NCBI GenBank assembly: GCA_008694505.1
Contig: VZDJ01007753.1
Coordinates: 28,129,643 to 28,193,642, forward strand
From: Cyanoderma ruficeps
Lineage: Eukaryota; Chordata; Aves; Passeriformes; Timaliidae
Length of the DNA stretch: 64,000 bases
Direction: 5' to 3'
In this document: positions 39,528-52,700 of the stretch, piece by piece
How positions within the stretch are numbered: the stretch's first letter is position 1
How the letters are laid out: the number at the start of each line of letters is the position of its first letter
The notes under the pieces: model-generated
Database searches by the model: none
What the model was told of the DNA's origin: nothing
Seen by the model: only the letters and a program-made list of their open reading frames with translations
Program-made: the position numbers and the translations under genes

Positions 39528-42395
39528 TTAAAGGACCCAGGTGATAAAGACTTTGCACTGTTTCCCTCTTTCACAGCTTGTTGATCTCACTGCTCTAAAG
39601 TGATTCCGAAAGTAATTCTTCCAGCACCATGTTTCATTTTCAGCTCTTCTTCCTACACGTAACAGTTATTTTTACTCAACAACCAAGTATTATTCAGTAC
39701 CAAACAGTGCCTAAAACAGGCCTGATGAGGATTATCACAATAGATATTAAAAAGTATTAAATAATTTATCAATTTCACTCTAAAAAGTTGAACAAAAGAA
39801 AAACCAGTAAATTTTTGAGTCACTAGGGCAGAAGCCAGAGTAAAAGATTTAAGAAGCATTTGCTTATGTGATATTGCTCTATCCCACTGTTTTGAGTATG
39901 ATTTTGATCTCAGTTAAATGACTTCAAGAAAGTTACACAATGAAACTCTTAAGTGAGAAATGGAGTGAACAACGTGCAATTTTGTTGATTTGAGCTACTC
40001 CTAATCATAAGAAGAGTCCGCAGAGGCAAAAATTGTATCTCTAAAGCATGTATAAAAAAGTAATTGCATTCTAACAGCTTTAAAAAATGAAAAAGTAAAA
40101 GAAAACAAGACTCTGAACTGGCCTAGGGAGGAAAATTGAGAAGACAACTGCTACTGATTCAAAAACAAAGTTTCAAAGATACATATAAAAAAGACAAAAA
40201 GACAAAAGACGAAAAAAAATGCCAAGCCTTTGGACAATAAGTCTAAAGGTATGGTAAGAGCGACTACTTGTTTCATTCAGTTGTGCACTAGTTCATTGTG
40301 CTTCCTTAATATATATCTTTTCCAAGAAGAGTAACTGCAGAGGGATCATAAAATAGATAATCCAAGATACTTTCCCAATATCTCTTAGATCTGGTTTAGT
40401 ATAGCCTCTAGTACATAATTCAGAATAAATACTCAACTTAAAAAAAAAAAATCCCTCTTAAGCCTAATGAGGCAATCCAGAGCTGAAAATCTATGCCTTT
40501 CAGCATAGATTTGGCATGAGCCTCTGAGGACAACAGATGGAAGCATCGTAGTTAACAGAAGTATCAGGAGAATCTTCCAGAGTGTTCCTGCTCTTTGGTC
40601 AGGAACTCTGGACCTGCCAGAAACAGGGGTCAGGAAGAGAGAACTGGCAGCTTGTGCAAATGCTTTGCAAGCTATGAGAATCCTGATTCTCAGGGCACTT
40701 GTGCTCCCTAGTTGGACCTAAATAACTTGAAAGAGTGTCTTTTTTTTTTTTCCCTCTAAATTTTGGAAAAGCCATGCACGGCAAAGCAGGCCTTAGGCCA
40801 GCTTCCAGAGTAAAAATCACTTGGTTTTGCATTTTCAAAAGAAAACCTGCAGCTCAGTGGGAGCAAGGAAGATGGGCTCAGGCCAGAGCCTATTTATAAA
40901 TCCACTCCAGCTGATAGATGTTCTTTAAACAAAAGAAATTTCTGCTCATGTGTTAAAGGGCTATCTAATGAACAAGGAAGCAAAGGGGAGCCTTCCTGCC
41001 AACTTCACCTAAGTGCTGCATCAAACCAAACTGTCAAATGATTCAATGACTGTTCCTAAAATTTGAGGTCCTATATTGTCACAGACGGACTCTTGCAGCT
41101 TTGTGTATCCAAAGTGTGAGTAAATTCACGGTTTTTGTTTCTAAGCCTGTAAACTGGCTATTAACAGATCTCTGCATGTGTGTGGTGGTCCATTTCAGGG
41201 GTAATTCAGGCAGTTTGGGTGGTGAATGCTGGCTTAATAATTGGTTATTTGAATAATATTAGTTAGGAATCATATAGCTACCTAGGAACTTTAGGTGCTT
41301 TTGGCACTGAGCATCAGCAAAAGAAAAATGCTGAAATTTGTGTTTTCAGATTAGGTTGACTGATGAATGAAGCAATAGATGGACTCTAAGTAAATGTATC
41401 TTATTTTGTCTCAGACATCTTTGTCATTTAAATCCTGCCATATAACCAGGGGACCTAAAGCTTAAAAAAACCCAACAGCCCTGATATCCTTTATTTCCAC
41501 ATGGTCCAATTAAGAAAACAGTTCTCAAAGTCACTGGAATGCAAAATTACAGACCACTGGCAGAAAAAAATAGTCTTGAAAAAATGGACAAGCGCACGGC
41601 CTCCAGTAAGCTGTCCTCACTACTTAAGGTTCTAATAATATGAAGACCTGAGGCAGATTAAGTGGAAAACAACACTCTCGAAGCCTTAACTCTTAAATGG
41701 AAGTAATTATTTAGCCTAAAAACACTCAACGTGACGGAAAACAGCTGGATCTTCAATTCTACTCTTCTGAGGAATGTGTACGTCTCATCACCATGACTTA
41801 ACATATTTTCTTCTGGAATTGTCCCCTTGGCTAATTTAGTGGGCAGAGATCCAATTCAGTGATCTTTTGGTTTACATTTTAGTCAAAGTGTAATTTTGAA
41901 AATGCTCATCAAAAGGAGGAGCAGAAGGAAGTACCACTGAAATCCTGTATTTGAGTCAGTTTGAGGTTACTGTTTTGTTTGAGCTTTTTTCACTATTAGC
42001 AGAAGAATGTGCGTTTATCCTGGTCTTAATGTCACTTAACTCACCAGATCACCTATGACAGTTTCAAGGTCTGAAACTACTGCTTTGAGACTAAACCTGT
42101 AAAGAACATGCTAAGAAATACTGCATGTTATTGCATTTACACCAAATTCTCTGCTTCATTTGTGCAATCCACACAGGGTTAGGTAGGATTTAAATCCTAA
42201 AGGTCTGTAGCCCTTAGACTTCATTCATTTCAAGACCGTTTATATCCTGTATTTCAACCAAACAGTTCTGGTTTGTTTAAATGTATTTACAACTATCACA
42301 TCCAGGCAGGTAAGTGTTAAAAGCAATGAGAAAACAATAGGAGGTTAAAGTATGCAATGCAATAAGAATGTTTAGCATGTCCTGACACTCCAACT

Positions 42396-42409
42396 CCNCC
42401 CCCCTCCAC
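42396..42409. other. C-run containing an undetermined base
   Basis: CC-N-CCCCCC-T-CC, with the N at 42398. Base calling probably failed in this homopolymer. Confidence 0.9.
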
Positions 42410-44139
42410 CGTTCAGGCATCTAATTGTTTGCTTTTCCTCCTACATACAATAATGAAGTGAACTACAATCAAAGTGTGATGACAAATGGTCCCAGGGTTT
42501 GCATTCTTTGGAATATATTGGCATTTGTAAACCAAAGAAGAAAGATAGATGTAATCAACCTCTCTTATAAGGGAAGGATCTGGACGAGTATGTTGGCAAA
42601 ATCTTCAAACAACATTAAGGACTAATTTGAAAGTATGTTTGAAAGGAAGAAAGCAATGCCTCTAATACCAGTTTATTTGTATAACAACAACTAGAAACTG
42701 AACTTGCTAGACATATTTTGAAAGATGGAAACAATTAAAATGCATTAGTGATCTAAACAGGCACTGTATTTTAAAAGAAAAGAACTTTAAACAATCAAGG
42801 TTACACATATCCACATTTTGTTGACTAATCTTCACCTTCCCTTGATCTCCTAATATTTAGTACTTATATTACACGGAAACATTGCATCTCTGCTTACAGA
42901 AATTCACAAGAGTTGTCTGTACATATTTTTGCCTGTTGAAAAAGAATGATACAGTATCATGAGGAAAAGCCCATTAGCTGCAGGATGGCAATTTTTCTGC
43001 CTCCCACATTAAAAACTTGAACCCTTCTATTAAAGAAACCAAACACATAGTGGCCAGGTTGCACCATACCATCAATGTAGCCACTAAATAGTTAGCTCAT
43101 ATCACTAGTAAATAGAAATGGACTAAGTACACTGGGAGGACACATTATTCATATCTTCCTCTTTCCCCTTCTAGACAAGATACTACTAAAGGACTTAGTA
43201 TGGGAGAAGGCTTAGCAAGGAAATGAATAATCAGATATTGTTTTAAATAGTTTTAAATATTTCATACTTAAGCTAAAATAAGCTTTAAATTAGGAGTTAA
43301 CATAACCTGCATTTTTTTGCAGTCATGTTTGAAATGCAGTACTTCAGATTTCTGGACATTGACAACCCCTCCTTAAAGGCAAGATAAAGTCATTCCAAAA
43401 CCCAAACATGAACTGTTAAAAACAGAGACATCTTCAGATACTCACTTTTGACCTGCTACAGTCTTACCAGGCCATCATGGACACATTGAAACTTCAGAAA
43501 ACATTGCTGTAACTGCATGACATGAATTTCCTTCTTCTTTTCCATGCTTTGATGAGCATCAAAATTGTTGGCCTTTATAAAGCATCATCATTAGCACATT
43601 AGCAGACAATGAAAGACACAGTTCATGTCTATAAGACACTATTTCTATATTTCAAAAGCATTCTTGCTGTTTGTTGCTCTTAGTCTTGATGATTTTATCT
43701 GTAGCAGAAACATAGCTATAGAGGAGAATGACACAGAGTTGGAGATTTCCCGATGGATTTTTGATCTCTTTGTTTTTATATGAGGCATGGTTCCAACCAT
43801 TACCTTTGATGGGAAAATACTTTTAATTACATATATAAATGTTTTAAGAGGTTGATTAATACTTTAAAAACCCAAACAAACTAAACCAGTGTAATCAGTG
43901 CATATCAACCAATACTTTAGAGATTCCAGAAAAAAAGAATCTATGTATCAGAATTTTCAGACAAGGTACAATAGAGGTAATGCTTTCCTAGTAGGAGAGT
44001 AGTTGCATTTTGGGAACAAAATGGTGGTAATTACTCCGTGAAACAGCTTAATCATTCATTAAAGGTTAAATGGTAAAACACTGAACAAAAGAAGAATAAT
44101 CTTGATAACTCTAAAAATCGCGATTGATATAGCGAGTGT

Positions 44140-44382
44140 CAAAGTGAAAGAGAGAACATTTATGTTAGATATTAGGAAGAAATTCCTTACTGTGAGAGTG
44201 GTGAGGCACTGGAACAGGTTGCCTAGAGACATTGTGGCTGTCCCATCACTGGAAGCATTCAAGGCCAATTTGAATGGAGGTCTCAGCAATCCAATCTAGT
44301 GGAAGGTGTTCCTGCCCATGGCAGGGGCCTTGGAATTGCTAGTCTTTAAGGTCCCTTCCAACCCAAACCTTTCTATGATTCT
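44140..44382 (+). mobile_element. CR1 LINE 3' end, 5'-truncated
   Basis: This is a classical CR1 3' end on the plus strand. It covers the last part of the reverse-transcriptase ORF, which translates to MLDIRKKFLTVRVVRHWNRL and then a PSLEAFKAN-like segment ending SNPI. The CR1 3' untranslated sequence and the terminal TTCTATGATTCT follow. The coding end is still open, so this copy is among the less decayed ones. The 5' boundary is approximate; 5' truncation is normal for CR1. Its presence argues for an avian or other sauropsid source. Confidence 0.95.
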
Positions 44383-46360
44383 TCAATTTCAAACACACAC
44401 AAATAGTATCATCATACTATATCCTAAAAATATTTATATCGTAGTAATCGTCTAGAGCCAGTTTTCAGGAAATTCCTGATTCAGAGGAAGGGAGAATGAA
44501 TTAGTGAAATAGGATTTCAACAGGCAACAGAGAATCAGGACTACGAAATGTGAATGTTCCCTTTTAAATATCCATTTAAGGGACAAATGTCAGATAGCTC
44601 TGCCATTGTAAATACAATCTAAGCCATTAGAGAAAAAAGGAGATACACAATGTATCATACTTGGCCCCTCTTCCAACCCTGCTTCACAAATTTTTGTGAC
44701 AGCTATTCAAACACCTCAAATATCAAAGATGTGACTCAGGATAAAATACGTAAGTTTTGGCAGTAGCATATTTGTATCTATTCAGGATTTAATAGGTGCT
44801 CAAATTTATTCAATTGCTACTGATAACTGTGTGAGCCACTAGGACATATATTGATAGATGCACATTCTTGTTCAGAGTTAAGAATAGGAGTGTAGAGGGA
44901 AACCATCCAAGTGTAAAAGTATTACTGGAGAGGGAAGGAAAACTTAAGGAGGAAAACTACAGGATTAAAAGTGTCAGAATAACACAGGTATGTCATCTGC
45001 AAGGTTCTGTTAGTAAAAGATTTAAGAAGCAATTGCTTATATAGCTAACATTATAATACAAAACCAAAAAGCCAAGCCACAAGTGGTCAGTGGCAGTCAG
45101 ACTTCAAGCTGCAGCGTGCAAGTAGAGGCTGTGCAAGGTGATGATATTGGGTGGGCACTGTGTCTACAGGTGCACGACCACCAAGGCCAGCATCTGGCTG
45201 CTTTCCAAACACAAGGCTGAAGTTCCAGCTGTTCAGAGGCACGGTTCTGGCTCCGTCAAGAGCACATTTACACTGTAGGTCTTTCAGACACAGAGCTGGG
45301 GCTTTTTGAAGCCAGAAAATTTGTGCTCTGACAACCATAACATTAGTGACAACGTTTGAAAGTAATAGTTTCTATGAGTGTTTATATTTTCATAATCACT
45401 ATGAAAGCCTGTGAACTCCAGGCTTTGAACCGCTCAAAAGCCATTTTTCTTCCATTTTAATCTAGAGTTAACAGAGGCAATATTCTATGAGAAAAAGTTA
45501 TTTTTAATTTCAATATTTTTAATCAAGTGTTATATAAGGGAACTTTTCAAGTAATACCATACTTTCCTGCAACAGACTCATCTTTAACTAGTTCCATCAG
45601 CTTCTTAATTTCAGTATTTTTTATCACGAGACATAATTGTCTTCCTATTGAAAATACCATACATTGCCCACCCCCTGCATGGGTAGGCTTCTGTTTGAAT
45701 ACATGATCTCAGCAAAAACAGAACAGCCTGAGCGTCCCAGTAAGAAATTTGCTTTTGTCTCCAAAGACAGCAGAGAAGCACAACACTGCCATCTCCACCC
45801 TAAATGCTGAAGTACAAGTATCACACATAATACACACACAATCTAGTGAAAAGATTATAAAATATAGCGAAGAAGAACAAATGTAAAGAATTATAAAACT
45901 TTTGTGAGCAAATTAAGAGAACTATTGTCAGGTAGAAAAATTAATTTTAATCAATAAATGTAGTATACCAGAAAACCATCAAACTCAACAGTTCCAAAGC
46001 CTAAAGGAGGTAGAGTAAGCAAGCTCTCAGCCTGTCCAGCCTCAGCCCATGACATCAAGTGACTGGCATCAGAAAGAAGCCATATCTGAAAGTGCCGTAT
46101 GCCTTGTTTTATCTGTCAGTTTTCTAGATGTAGTGGCTCTTCTAGTGATGGACTAACATGCTGGGAAACAGATGACAACTGACTCAACTTCCATAGATGC
46201 AACTTGCTGGGGTTCTTCACCTCATATACATTAAAGTGGGTTATACTCAGAGCAAAGTACAATATGAAGCCTGAAATATATTCCCCAGACCCAAACTCAG
46301 TTTAGTATATGTTCAGTGGCAAACAAGTATTACAAAGAAGAGTTCGTTAAGGTTTCTTAC

Positions 46361-46472
46361 AAAAAACAAACAAACAAACAAAACAAAAAACAAGCAAAAA
46401 ACCCCACAAAACCCTAAAAAAAACCCTCTACAAACCCCCAAAAACATTAAAAAGAAAAAGAAAAAAAAAGAG
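46361..46472. repeat. A/C-only tract with A-rich end
   Basis: It begins with CAAA units, passes through ACCCC/AAACCC blocks and ends in AAAAAG runs. G and T are nearly absent from the first 90 bp. Confidence 0.9.
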
Positions 46473-49400
46473 TGAAACCTTCCTTCCCTCTTAATCCTCA
46501 CACAAAGCTGAGCAAAGTCTTTTTTCCTGCTGTGGATTATTTGAATACTCATCTTCCTTTAATGGTATTTGTTAAAGCTTCAGGTTACCTGAGAAGCAGG
46601 CCCTACAAGGGAAAATATGGAAGGTGACAAACAGCTTCATTAGCTACCACAATAGAGCAAGCAAATTAAATTGCTGATGTGTATCAAGCTTTGGGTTAAG
46701 TTCAGAAGCGGAAGTGTTCCTGGCACCCACTGCAGCCTGATCAAACAGGCAAGCAATCACAGGAGCCTGCTGCTACCAGAACCATTACCTGCTCTTCCCA
46801 GTCAGTACTGGGAAACCCTGCCAGCTCCCGCAGTTCAGGCAAATAAACTGACAGAAAACTATCCTATCAAAAGCAATTAGGTTTCTGTCACTTAAGCTCC
46901 TTAGATCAGTTCCCTAAAAGGTCAGCATCGTTTCAAAGACTTTGCTAACACAATAAGAACAGGCATAGATAAATAGCACCACCTCTCTTCTTCATAGGTC
47001 AGTGAGGAACATTGCAACAGAAAAATATACTGTCAACGTAAGTGCACCCAAAATTTGGGCACCAGATAGTGACACAAAAGCTACTGAGATAGCTATAAGT
47101 AAGATGAGAAAAGTGCTCTTGCAGGTAGGTTTTGGCTAAGGAAAGGAAGAGGGCTCGTGAACTTTATCCCCACCAATAACATGTTAACTGTAAAAGCAAA
47201 CAATAAATGGAAAATCTACAAAATATCAGACTGACAAGCACCCTATTTGGTGTTTTAGTTTTGCAAAGAGCTGGTATATAATCAGATCACACACAAGACT
47301 AATCCAGCCAAGGAATGGTTTGGACAGGAAATTTCCAAAAAACAAGGAAGTTCAACATAGAGTTCAACATACAGACAGTTCATGGTTAGTAAATAGGGAA
47401 CTTTTGTCAAGAGACAGTCTAAAAAGCTTGGCAGTTTATTTCTTTAGGCATTAGAATGAGCAGAAGGAAATGAGTGAATGTATTTACTGGCTACAAAAGG
47501 CATGGAAAAAGCTCAGGGCCTTCAACTATTTACCTAGTTTGTAGATGTGAAAAAATGGAATATTTCAACTACATACACAAGGAGATAATTTGGAGGAGAT
47601 CACTGATGACAAATATTTTCCCCCATCATCAGGTTTGATACCATCAAGGTTCTGGCAAGAGCACAGAGAAAAACAAAGCACAATTGTATGGTCGGTGCAT
47701 CCTGCCACTTAGATCCTGCTTGGCATAGATCATGTTTTAGAAAAATATCTCAATCACATGATGTTCTATGTACAAAGTATGGCCATCAAAGTTCTAGGAA
47801 AAGCCAGATTTGCTGAACAGAAGTAAAGCAAAATAAACTTTACTTCCATTAAATGGAAACAGACCTGGAAGGATGTTAGGACTGTCAGACCACTGCCAAC
47901 CCATATCCTTCAAAAAAGAGTGAAAAACCCCAAACATGTGCTGGACACTAAACAATGGAAGGAAAATTGTGCTCAATCCAACCCCAGAATACAGATTTCA
48001 GCCTCCAACTGAAAGTCAACTGAAGGTGACCAACATATAGGGGATGCAAATCTCAATAGAAAACATGAGAAATTAAACAACTCACAAGTATTATTGAAAG
48101 AATAACTTCCACTGACAATTCCCTTACATCATAGTTTGAAAGTCTGAACTAAAAAATGAAGACAAAACAGCAACACTGTTAGTTAAGTATAAACAGGCTC
48201 AGACAGAAGACTACTTAGGTTTTAGCTCACTTCGTACAATAAAATCAGGGGAGGTAGAGTCCGTGAACTTGATGTCAGTGGAGACTACCATTTGCACGCC
48301 AATTAGAAATAAACTATCTCCAGACACACACCTCAGATCCTTTCATAAATGGCCAGTGAAGCCTGGTCCAAAACACAATGGTGTCAATGTGACTTTGCAT
48401 ACCCAACTTAAGAGTTACTTAAGGGTAAGAGAAGTGAAATATTAAGAAGAATTTTGTTTGAGTTTGAGAATAGAAGTTCTAGAAACAATCAGGAAACTTA
48501 TATTGAGAACACTGCAGTCATGAAAAGAGTGATGGAAAAAGATGCGAGTGGTTCATCAGGACAGCTCTCCTCCTTTCCTGCAGAAGTTTAAATTTGCGGG
48601 ATGCAAAACTGTTGTATAAAAGATTCGGGAATTATGAGTTTTCCAGGAGATTTACGGAGGTCTTCTGTGCACCATAAGCAGTTATTATCAAACACATTAC
48701 ATCTGACCCAGAAGTAATTGACAACAGGTTGCACATTTTAGAAGTACAAATTCAGTTTGCTAGATTTTTCAGCTGTGTTCTCTACAGCCTGTTACAGAAA
48801 TACCTTTTCCCCCCACAGATATAAACAGAGAATGTAAACTATAAGAGGAACATAATTAATTAGCTATCACAAAAGCCATTTCCTCCAGAGCCATTTCTTT
48901 TAAATGACAGCAAGTTTTCCAACATTTTATCCTAATGTAGGTGGGAATATCAGTACAAGTCTTGTGCAAGATTTCATAGAGACATAACCTAACAGACTGT
49001 CTCAGATTTACAAGTAACTTCACAAAATAGCATTTTTAATAGAGTTAGATTCAACAGCTTGGGTGAGATGGAATCTTTGGTAGCCAACAGGACATCAGCC
49101 CAGGCACTGCATTGCTTAGAAAATTGCTGCCTGACTTCAACTGGACACTTCAGAGAGTTCAAACCCACAGCCAGGAAAACAATCTGGCAACAAGTCCTTT
49201 CCTTTATACCTGCAGGGAGTAGCCACCTGGAGTTAGTAGTGAGCATGTTCAGATGCTGGACTTCACAGGATATCTGATACAGATCTAGGACAGTTCAGAA
49301 GAGATTCAGGGAGTGAAAAACTTCCATTGATTTCAGTGGAATTGGGATACTGATCAATCTCATGGTTCAGGTACCTACGGTTCCCCTAGAACTAAGAGAT

Positions 49401-49596
49401 AAAAATTCCTCTGAAAGTACACATGAAAAGTTAATGTATCAGAGTCCAGAAGGCAAAACAATTAAAACCGTTATTTCACTTTTCAGAAGACTTAACTGAC
49501 CACCAGAGCCACTTCATGCATAGTCACACTCTCTCATGTTTTATCTGTACCAGTATGAAAAAAATTATTTCAAGATTCAAAGACCTAGGAAGAGAG

Positions 49597-49765
49597 CAAC
49601 AACAAACAAAACAAAACCAAAAACAAACAAACAAACAACAACAAAAACCACCCAACAAACAAACACCAAAAAAGCCAACCTTCCCCTTACCCTACCAAAA
49701 ACCCCCCCCTCAAACAAACTAACAAAATACCACAAAAACACCAAATGAAAAAAAAAAAACCCAAA
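49597..49765. repeat. Long A/C-only tract
   Basis: About 170 bp of CAAA, CAACAA and ACCCC units with almost no G or T. It includes a run of eight C-rich positions and ends in poly-A. Open frames on either strand here are compositional artefacts (K, Q, N, P, T on plus; F, V, G, L on minus). Confidence 0.9.
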
Positions 49766-52700
49766 CTCTTGGAAGAGAAGATTGGTTCCTTGTTTTCCTG
49801 GGCTAAGCCAAGGAAGATCCAAATTCTTTCTCTGGACTCAAATCACCTGGGTCTGTTCTGAATTGTTCAGGGAGCAAGAGGCACCGAGGTTTTGCTTATA
49901 CAGAATGCAAGCAGTCCAAATCTTGCCCATTGTCAAAACTATTTATACTACAAATTCGAATATTGAAATGTTTAGAAAATAATTAGCAAACATATAAAGT
50001 ATGTTCAATTTTTACAAACAGTTCAATCATCATACAAAATGTAATGCAGTGATTTATTTCTCTCTCTGAATTTAATCTCTTAACCAGAATACAGTTTGTA
50101 GTCAAAACAAAGATAAAGCAAGCTATCTCTAATTCCAGTTGCAGTAGATAAGATTTCAGACCTATTGTTGAAAAGGAATTTGTAGAATATTGTCTCTCTC
50201 TAAGTTTTTAAATTCTTCACAGGTTTTGCAATTAAGGTTTTGGGTACAATTATAGATCAATTAAAATGTAGGAAACAAAGATTTAGATGTAAACAAGATT
50301 TAGACTGAACAGAAAAACCCACTTTAGGACTGAGCTGGCAATGGTTGTGATACCATCTCTACTTAACAGCAGTGGTTTTCTCTCAAGGATGTTATTCAGC
50401 ACACAGAATGCAAACAACTAATTCTAAGTAACAGAGCAGCATTTAGTGTAATTCTACAAAGGAGTACAGGAAAGGAGAAAACACACAAAAAAAAATAAAA
50501 ATACCACATTAAGGAAGTGAAAACCATCTCATCCTCCTTGCTTCCAGGGTGTTTTCCCTGTTTCTCTGCAAGTTACATAAAACTTCCATAGCATCCCAAT
50601 AAAGCTGTCTACTCTCCTTGCAGGTGTCTGTCTTGAGGCACCAGAGAGGACTAATCACTCCTGCAAATCTCAGCACTCCAACTGAAGTCTTCAGGGAAAA
50701 TACTCAAGTGGCATAAGGTGATTCATGCACAATCATGGAAAAAAATAGTCAAATTTTGTGTGTGTAGGTGATAATACATTTTATGAGAAAATCATGAGTA
50801 TTTAAACAGAAAGCCATTATTTTTTCCATTCACTGAAAAACATATACATTAAAAAAGGGAAGAACCATTATGTAACAAAAGGTAAGATTATGCCACACAA
50901 GCATAGAAGTTGTTGCCCAAGTTACTTCAGCTGAGTTCCAAGTGTTCACTCTAGGCCTGCAAGACTAAGCAAGTGACAAGTCCAATTAACAGTGTTATGC
51001 ATCAACAGATCAATATTCTTTCAATACTTTTAAAGAACATTTCTGAACTTAGAAAATCTGTGTGTAGACAAATCTAACCACAACACTGTAAAACTGCTTT
51101 ATATGCAAAATTTTCAGAATTTCATTCTATACTGCTCCTTATCTTCACATCAACAATTGACAAGTGACATTTTCAGAAGATGTTTAAGGGCGATCTCTTC
51201 CAATTTTATGACCACTCTTTGCTCCTTGGGAGTCTTAAGAAGATACTTTTCCATTTATTTTCCACAGTTATAATTTATAATTTATATCCCAAATCTTAAT
51301 TCAGGAAGAAAAGAAAAATAATTTCTGCTTACAGTAAATGGCATCACATAGGCCTGCACATTTATTCACTAGGTTTTGATTAGATTCATGCTGTACAAAA
51401 CAGTTACTTCCCATGATTAATGTACATTCATCAAATAGCAAAAAGACGGAATGAAAGCTCCTATTTCAGGAACAGGGTGAGATCTCCTTTCATTCCCTTT
51501 GTGAACCATGATTTTTATGCCACTGTTGAACCAGCATCCACTCCTACATGAAAGACTCCAAACACTGGAATTTCAGTTTTTCCCAGAAGAGGGTTACTCC
51601 AATTCTGACCCAGCAGACTTCAATGAGATTACAGAAAAATGCTGCATGTGCTGCCTAAACTTAACAAGGTCCACTCTGCATAAAACACTTTTCAGCTCTG
51701 CTGCCCACATCAGCCTTCCTAATCACAAATGACAGAAAATAATAAAAAATTCTGCCCCACACAAATGTTCTCTAGATCTGGCCAGAGGTTGTTTTCAGGC
51801 TGAGTGCTAAGCATCAGAACAGTGTTTTTGTGCAACACATGTATCAGCCCGCAAACTATCCAGCCAGTGGCAAGAATGCATCTCTTAGTACAATTTAAGT
51901 TCAGCAACTCAGTGACTTGCTTGTTTAAATAAACACAATAAAACCCAGTATATTTAAACTTCAAAAGATTGCAGATACTCATTGTTTTCATCTGCAAATC
52001 AATACCTTCTCAATAGGTCAATATTGATAATTACAATGATGAAATATTGAGACTTTTCAAAATGTTGTTTACCATCACATATGAAGCCCTTATAGTCATC
52101 CACACTATTAGGTGCATTAGGCACATCTTCAGAAGCTTTTACTTGTTCAAAACCAGAAAGTAGTAAAAGGACTTGCAACTGTTATACCCTATCATGCAGT
52201 CTTCAACTGATGCTACATTTTAAGGGCCTACCATAATCTTTACCAAGTTTTGGGGCAGCTATAAATGGCCTGATAAATTTGGTTTTGAAACCAATGAACT
52301 TTTAAAGAAATCTGTTTCCCATTTAGCTCCGCAACAAGACACAATATTTTCATTTGTAAACATGAAGTTTTATAATCAAATATTTTCCACTTTTGACAGT
52401 TGCTTGAAATAAAATCTACTGAACTCTAATAACTTACTTTAAAAATAAAGCGGTACCTTTTCAACATAAATCTTTCAATACTTTCTGCACTGCTCAACAA
52501 TCTAACATATATGGAAAGATTTTAAGGAAAATTTAATTGAGTGTCCAAATATAACTTTACTTTAAACATTAGGTCATCTAAACATCTGTCTCCAATATAT
52601 CCCTAGGGATTTAAATCAAAAGTCTGCTAAACATGTACAATCATTTTGAAAATAAATAACAGAACAAATTTAGTCTTGATTATGATTATCATGCTTTTTA

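Larger units (their letters stand above)
37433..44139. other. AT-rich non-coding stretch
   Basis: No recognised gene. It contains a perfect (CCCCT)4 block at 39509, an N within a C-run at 42398, and several splice-flanked segments on both strands (38753-38771, 39134-39264 and 42045-42096 minus; 42235-42309 plus), which are treated as findings only. Confidence 0.65.

Noticed and set aside
29407..41477. Identical 17-mer CTTAAAAAAACCCAACA at 29407 and 41461
   Set aside because: Low-complexity word with unrelated flanks. Chance or the general A/C bias explains it.
49516..49822. Q/N/K/P-rich plus frames and a V/F-rich minus frame
   Set aside because: They are translations of an A/C-only tract.
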